64,000 nucleotides of DNA from DATFFO01 sp963772815 (lineage in GTDB: Bacteria; Actinomycetota; Acidimicrobiia; Spongiisociales; ZC4RG35). Below are positions 61,475 through 64,000 of the stretch, piece by piece. The first letter of the stretch is position 1; each line of letters begins with the position of its first letter. The notes beneath the pieces were generated by a model. That model was not told where the DNA came from. It made no database searches and saw only the letters and a program-made list of their open reading frames with translations. The stretch lies in the NCBI GenBank assembly GCA_963772815.1, contig CAVYYV010000002.1, positions 124,001 to 188,000 on the forward strand. Direction: 5' to 3'. A program made the position numbers and the translations under genes.

Positions 61475-62260
61475 ATGCCCCGCAGCATCTGGAAAGGCGC
61501 CATCAGCTTTGGCCTGGTCTCGATCCCGGTCGGCCTATACACGGCCACCGAGAACCGAAGCCCCAGCTTCAAGCAGCTTCGCAAGCAAGACCACTCTCCC
61601 ATCCGCTACAGACGGGTGGCCGAGTCAGACGGCAAAGAAGCCCAGTGGGAGGACATCGTTCGCGGCTACGAGTTCGAGAAGGGCCGCTACGTGGTTTTCA
61701 CGGACGAGGAGTTGGAGGCGGCCAGCCCCGGCGGAGGCAGCCGGCTGGTCGACGTAATCCAGTTCGTCGACGCCGACGAGATCGACCCGATGATGTACCA
61801 GAAGTCCTATTACCTGGCGCCCGACAAGACCGGGCTGAAGGCCTACCGCATCTTCGCCAAGGCCATGGAAGAGCGAGACGTGGTTGCCGTTGCCAAAGTG
61901 GCGATCAGGGAAAAGCAGCACCTCGCCACCATCCGCGCCAAGGATGGCGTGATCATCATGGAGACGATGTTCTGGCCCGACGAGATCAGGGCGGCGGACT
62001 TCGAGGAGTTGGAGGGGGAGGTCGAGATCCGGGACGAGGAGGTCGGCATGGCCGAGAGCCTGATCGACAACCTGACCCGGCCATTCAAGGCCGAGGAGTA
62101 CGTCGACACCACCCGGGAGGCCATCGAGGAGGCAGCGGCTCGCAAGGTGGCCGGTGAAGAGATCGTGGCGCCCGAATCGCCCGAGCCCACGAAGGTGGTC
62201 GATCTGCTGGAGGCGCTCAAGGCCTCGGTCGAAGCGACGAAGAGCCAGAAGTCGGCCTAG
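61475..62260 (+). CDS. ku: Non-homologous end-joining protein Ku
   Basis: Bacterial Ku homodimer that binds DNA double-strand ends, 261 residues. The core domain begins RSIWKGAISFGLVSIPVGLYTATE and includes IVRGYEFEKGRYVVFTDEELEAA, YLAPDKTGLKAYRIFAKAM and IREKQHLATIRAKDGVIIMETMFWPDEIR. The C-terminal tail is short, without the long Lys-rich extension found in some species. A DNA ligase gene of LigD type is convergent right next to it, forming a minimal end-joining pair. Confidence 0.95.
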   Translation: MPRSIWKGAISFGLVSIPVGLYTATENRSPSFKQLRKQDHSPIRYRRVAESDGKEAQWEDIVRGYEFEKGRYVVFTDEELEAASPGGGSRLVDVIQFVDADEIDPMMYQKSYYLAPDKTGLKAYRIFAKAMEERDVVAVAKVAIREKQHLATIRAKDGVIIMETMFWPDEIRAADFEELEGEVEIRDEEVGMAESLIDNLTRPFKAEEYVDTTREAIEEAAARKVAGEEIVAPESPEPTKVVDLLEALKASVEATKSQKSA

Positions 62261-62287
62261 GACGGGCCGACGGCGGAGACCGGAAGA

Positions 62288-63208
62288 TCAATCGGACAGT
62301 CCAGGAGGGGCCTCTGCCTCCCACGTCACCTCGGTCCAGGGCTCGGTTTCGACGCCCTTGAACACCGGGGCACGCAGCCGGCGATCACGAGTCCACTCCC
62401 GGTATTCGATGGCGATGACCAGGGCCGGCGCCGTCCAATGCGCTCGGGCCGGGACTGCGGATGGGTCGCCGAAGGGAGAAATCGGACGCTCCAGGGTGTG
62501 GAGGGCATTGGCGATTGGCCCCAGCTGCGAGTCCGAGAACCCAGATCCGACGGCGCCGATGTACCGGAGTCTGTCGTCCCCCGCCACGAGACCCATGAGA
62601 AGGGAACCGAACGTGGAGGCCCGGCCTCCCTGACCGGGCAACCACCCTCCCACCACCGCCCGCATCCGTTTGCGATACGCGATCTTGCGCCAGTCGGGAG
62701 AACGCCTCCCCGGCGTGTAGAGGCTGCCCGAGCGCTTGGCCATCATGCCCTCCAGGCCCTGGGCGACGATCGCATCGAACAACGCCACCCCATCACCCTT
62801 CACCGGTTCGGCGGTTACCACTTGTGAGGGCAGATCGGCCTCGGCCAGCAGAGACCGGCGCTCCTCCAACGGGCGATCGAAGAGGGGACCGGCCGGGGTC
62901 TCCAGCACGTCGAAGACGACGTAGCCGGCCGGCTCGCCCGCCTGGAGCAGCGAGAAGTCCGGGCGACCGGACTCGTCGAAGACCACCACCTCACCATCCA
63001 GGACCCAACCTGCCGGGAGCTCGAGGTCGGCGATCTCGGGGAATCGGGTGGATAGGTCGAGACCTCTTCTGCTCCTCAGCCGCAGCTCGCTCTGGCGATG
63101 GTCGGCCAGGCAGCGGTAACCGTCCCACTTGAGCTCGAACCACCAGTCATCGTCGTCGAAGGCATCCGGCCACGGGGTGGCCAGCATGGGAAGGTACGTC
63201 GCGGTCAC
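62288..63208 (-). CDS. ATP-dependent DNA ligase (LigD ligase-domain/LigC type)
   Basis: A 306-residue ligase with the adenylation motif ELKWDGYRCLAD (Lys28), motif III GWVLDGEVVVFDESGRPDFSLLQ, motif IV GLEGMMAKRSGS, motif V DWRKIAYRKRMRAVVGGW and an OB-fold domain ending RAHWTAPALVIAIEYREWTRDRRLRAPVFKG. No polymerase or phosphoesterase domain is fused, unlike full LigD; it resembles stand-alone LigC-type ligases. With Ku next door, end joining is the likely role. Separate polymerase and nuclease genes may lie elsewhere. Confidence 0.92.
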   Translation of the reverse strand: MTATYLPMLATPWPDAFDDDDWWFELKWDGYRCLADHRQSELRLRSRRGLDLSTRFPEIADLELPAGWVLDGEVVVFDESGRPDFSLLQAGEPAGYVVFDVLETPAGPLFDRPLEERRSLLAEADLPSQVVTAEPVKGDGVALFDAIVAQGLEGMMAKRSGSLYTPGRRSPDWRKIAYRKRMRAVVGGWLPGQGGRASTFGSLLMGLVAGDDRLRYIGAVGSGFSDSQLGPIANALHTLERPISPFGDPSAVPARAHWTAPALVIAIEYREWTRDRRLRAPVFKGVETEPWTEVTWEAEAPPGLSD

Positions 63209-63316
63209 ACTTGCATTCTCGAAACGGGCTCAGGCCGGCCAGGAGTCGGTTGGATGGTGACTTCCCTCAGATCGGCGGCCAGGCGCGTCGGGCGCTAGGT
63301 CTGGATTCCGCATGGC

Positions 63317-63775
63317 TCAACCGGCTCCTAGCTCTTCTCGCGCCAGCCGGTTCACCAGGGCACCGTCCAGGTCGTCGCGCGTCTTCATCAACGCCCCCAC
63401 CACGCGGCCGACCGCTTTGGGATCCTTCCACACTCGCATGTCCTCGATCGTCTGGCGCACCAGTTTGGTGGTCTCGGCCACGCCGAGCTTGCTCGGAAGC
63501 CAGCGAGACAGATAGTCGACCTCGAACGACAGCTTGTCGGCCATCGCCTCGCCCCGCTCTCCCAGCTCTCGGTATTCGTCACGCGCCTTGGCCATCTTCT
63601 TCACGTAGGCGGCGATGACCACCTCGTAGACGTCGTCGGTTGCGTCGCCCACACCGGGCTGGCTGGTCACGTTCCTGACCTCGGTCTCGACCTGGCGAAT
63701 CGCATCCCGACGCAGCGGATCTTGGGACTTCATGGCGTCTCGGAGCTCGGCAGTCAATTCTTCTTTGATACTCAT
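63317..63775 (-). CDS. GatB/YqeY domain-containing protein
   Basis: A 152-residue YqeY protein: MSIKEELTAELRDAMKSQDPLRRDAIRQVETEVRN at the N-terminus, IAAYVKKMAKARDEYRELGERGEAMADKLSFEVDYLSRWLP in the centre and a C-terminal helical tail of the type shared with GatB. It is thought to bind tRNA-like structures, but its function is not established. It overlaps the upstream phosphodiesterase gene (ATGA). Confidence 0.88.
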   Translation of the reverse strand: MSIKEELTAELRDAMKSQDPLRRDAIRQVETEVRNVTSQPGVGDATDDVYEVVIAAYVKKMAKARDEYRELGERGEAMADKLSFEVDYLSRWLPSKLGVAETTKLVRQTIEDMRVWKDPKAVGRVVGALMKTRDDLDGALVNRLAREELGAG

Positions 63776-64000
63776 GGTCCCTCCTCCCGGAAGGCTGCTG
63801 TCATCATCTCAGGATGGTCGGAAATGATCGCCGCGATACCCCAATGCGACAACTCACGGGCTCGGTCGGGGTCGTTCACGGTCCAGGCCAAGACGGCCAC
63901 TCCCGCCTCTCGTGCATCGTCGCAGCAACCCCGGTCCAGCACGGAGTAGTGCGCGGCGATTCCCTCATGGCCCTGCTCCCGGCAGTGGCGCAACCCGTCC
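63772..64000 (-). CDS. Glycerophosphodiester phosphodiesterase, N-terminus outside the window
   Basis: Only the last 75 residues are visible; the frame is open to base 64000. VAVLAWTVNDPDRARELSHWGIAAIISDHPEMM is the characteristic C-terminal strand-helix-strand of GDPD TIM barrels (V-x-x-W-T-V-N-x-P ... G-V-D-x-I-x-T-D-x-P). It would hydrolyse glycerophosphodiesters to glycerol 3-phosphate and an alcohol. The catalytic His residues lie in the missing part. Confidence 0.85.
   Translation of the reverse strand, partial: DGLRHCREQGHEGIAAHYSVLDRGCCDDAREAGVAVLAWTVNDPDRARELSHWGIAAIISDHPEMMTAAFREEGP

Overview
The window is GC-rich (roughly two thirds G+C by eye) and densely packed with bacterial chromosomal genes, many overlapping by 1 to 4 bases. 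It looks like an actinobacterium, probably of the Acidimicrobiia (inference). The reasons are the cluster hom-thrC / rho-rpmE-prfA-prmC-tsaC-atpIBEFHAGDC, which matches the order I know from Mycobacterium; a mycothiol-type (Mca/MshB) deacetylase; a nickel superoxide dismutase with a Nur-like regulator; KorAB 2-oxoacid:ferredoxin oxidoreductase; and a bacterial Ku with an ATP-dependent ligase. No phage, insertion sequence or CRISPR array was found. The window begins inside a hydrolase gene and ends inside a glycerophosphodiesterase gene.

Layout. 1-7.4 kb: partial alpha/beta hydrolase, L,D-transpeptidase, small P-loop kinase, AlkA-type glycosylase, then deoC with a catalytic and a truncated aldehyde dehydrogenase, then a lipoprotein. 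7.5-13.7 kb: metG and a nickel locus (NikMN-Q-O-like importer, Nur-like repressor, NiSOD, its maturation protease), then a second AlkA-type glycosylase. 13.7-18.2 kb: small hypothetical genes, an ACT-domain protein, a DUF3048 lipoprotein and an amidase. 18.2-25.4 kb: korAB, tdh-kbl threonine catabolism, and a TasA-like secreted protein with a SipW-type signal peptidase. 25.4-29.7 kb: paaABCDE phenylacetyl-CoA epoxidase with a TetR regulator. 29.8-40.3 kb: a channel-TrkA protein, a UvrD-like helicase, surE, hydrolases, an ABC-F protein, a flavoprotein and a PIG-L deacetylase. 40.3-47.6 kb: the F1Fo ATP synthase operon. 47.9-58.3 kb: glyA, tsaC, prmC, prfA, DUF1385, rpmE and rho, interleaved on the opposite strand with a degenerate EAL protein and a response-regulator / HEAT / glycosyltransferase module. 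58.7-64 kb: tRNA-Arg(CCG), hom, thrC, ku, ligase, YqeY and a partial GDPD.

How genes work together. The nickel importer is divergent from the Nur-like gene, and the 107 bp between them hold two inverted repeats matching the known Nur box. Next to them are sodN and its protease gene, so metal supply, sensing and the nickel enzyme form one locus. deoC with the aldehyde dehydrogenases fits deoxynucleoside catabolism; tdh-kbl degrades threonine to glycine, and glyA links glycine to one-carbon metabolism. rho, rpmE, prfA, prmC, tsaC and atp form the housekeeping backbone.

The sequence has an unusual defect. From about 40.8 to 46.7 kb nearly every ATP synthase gene is broken by single-base indels that, when undone, restore normal proteins. 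Isolated similar shifts occur in rho, in a PTTTGTT-repeat protein and in a small CxxC protein. I read these mostly as consensus errors, but cannot prove it from one sequence.
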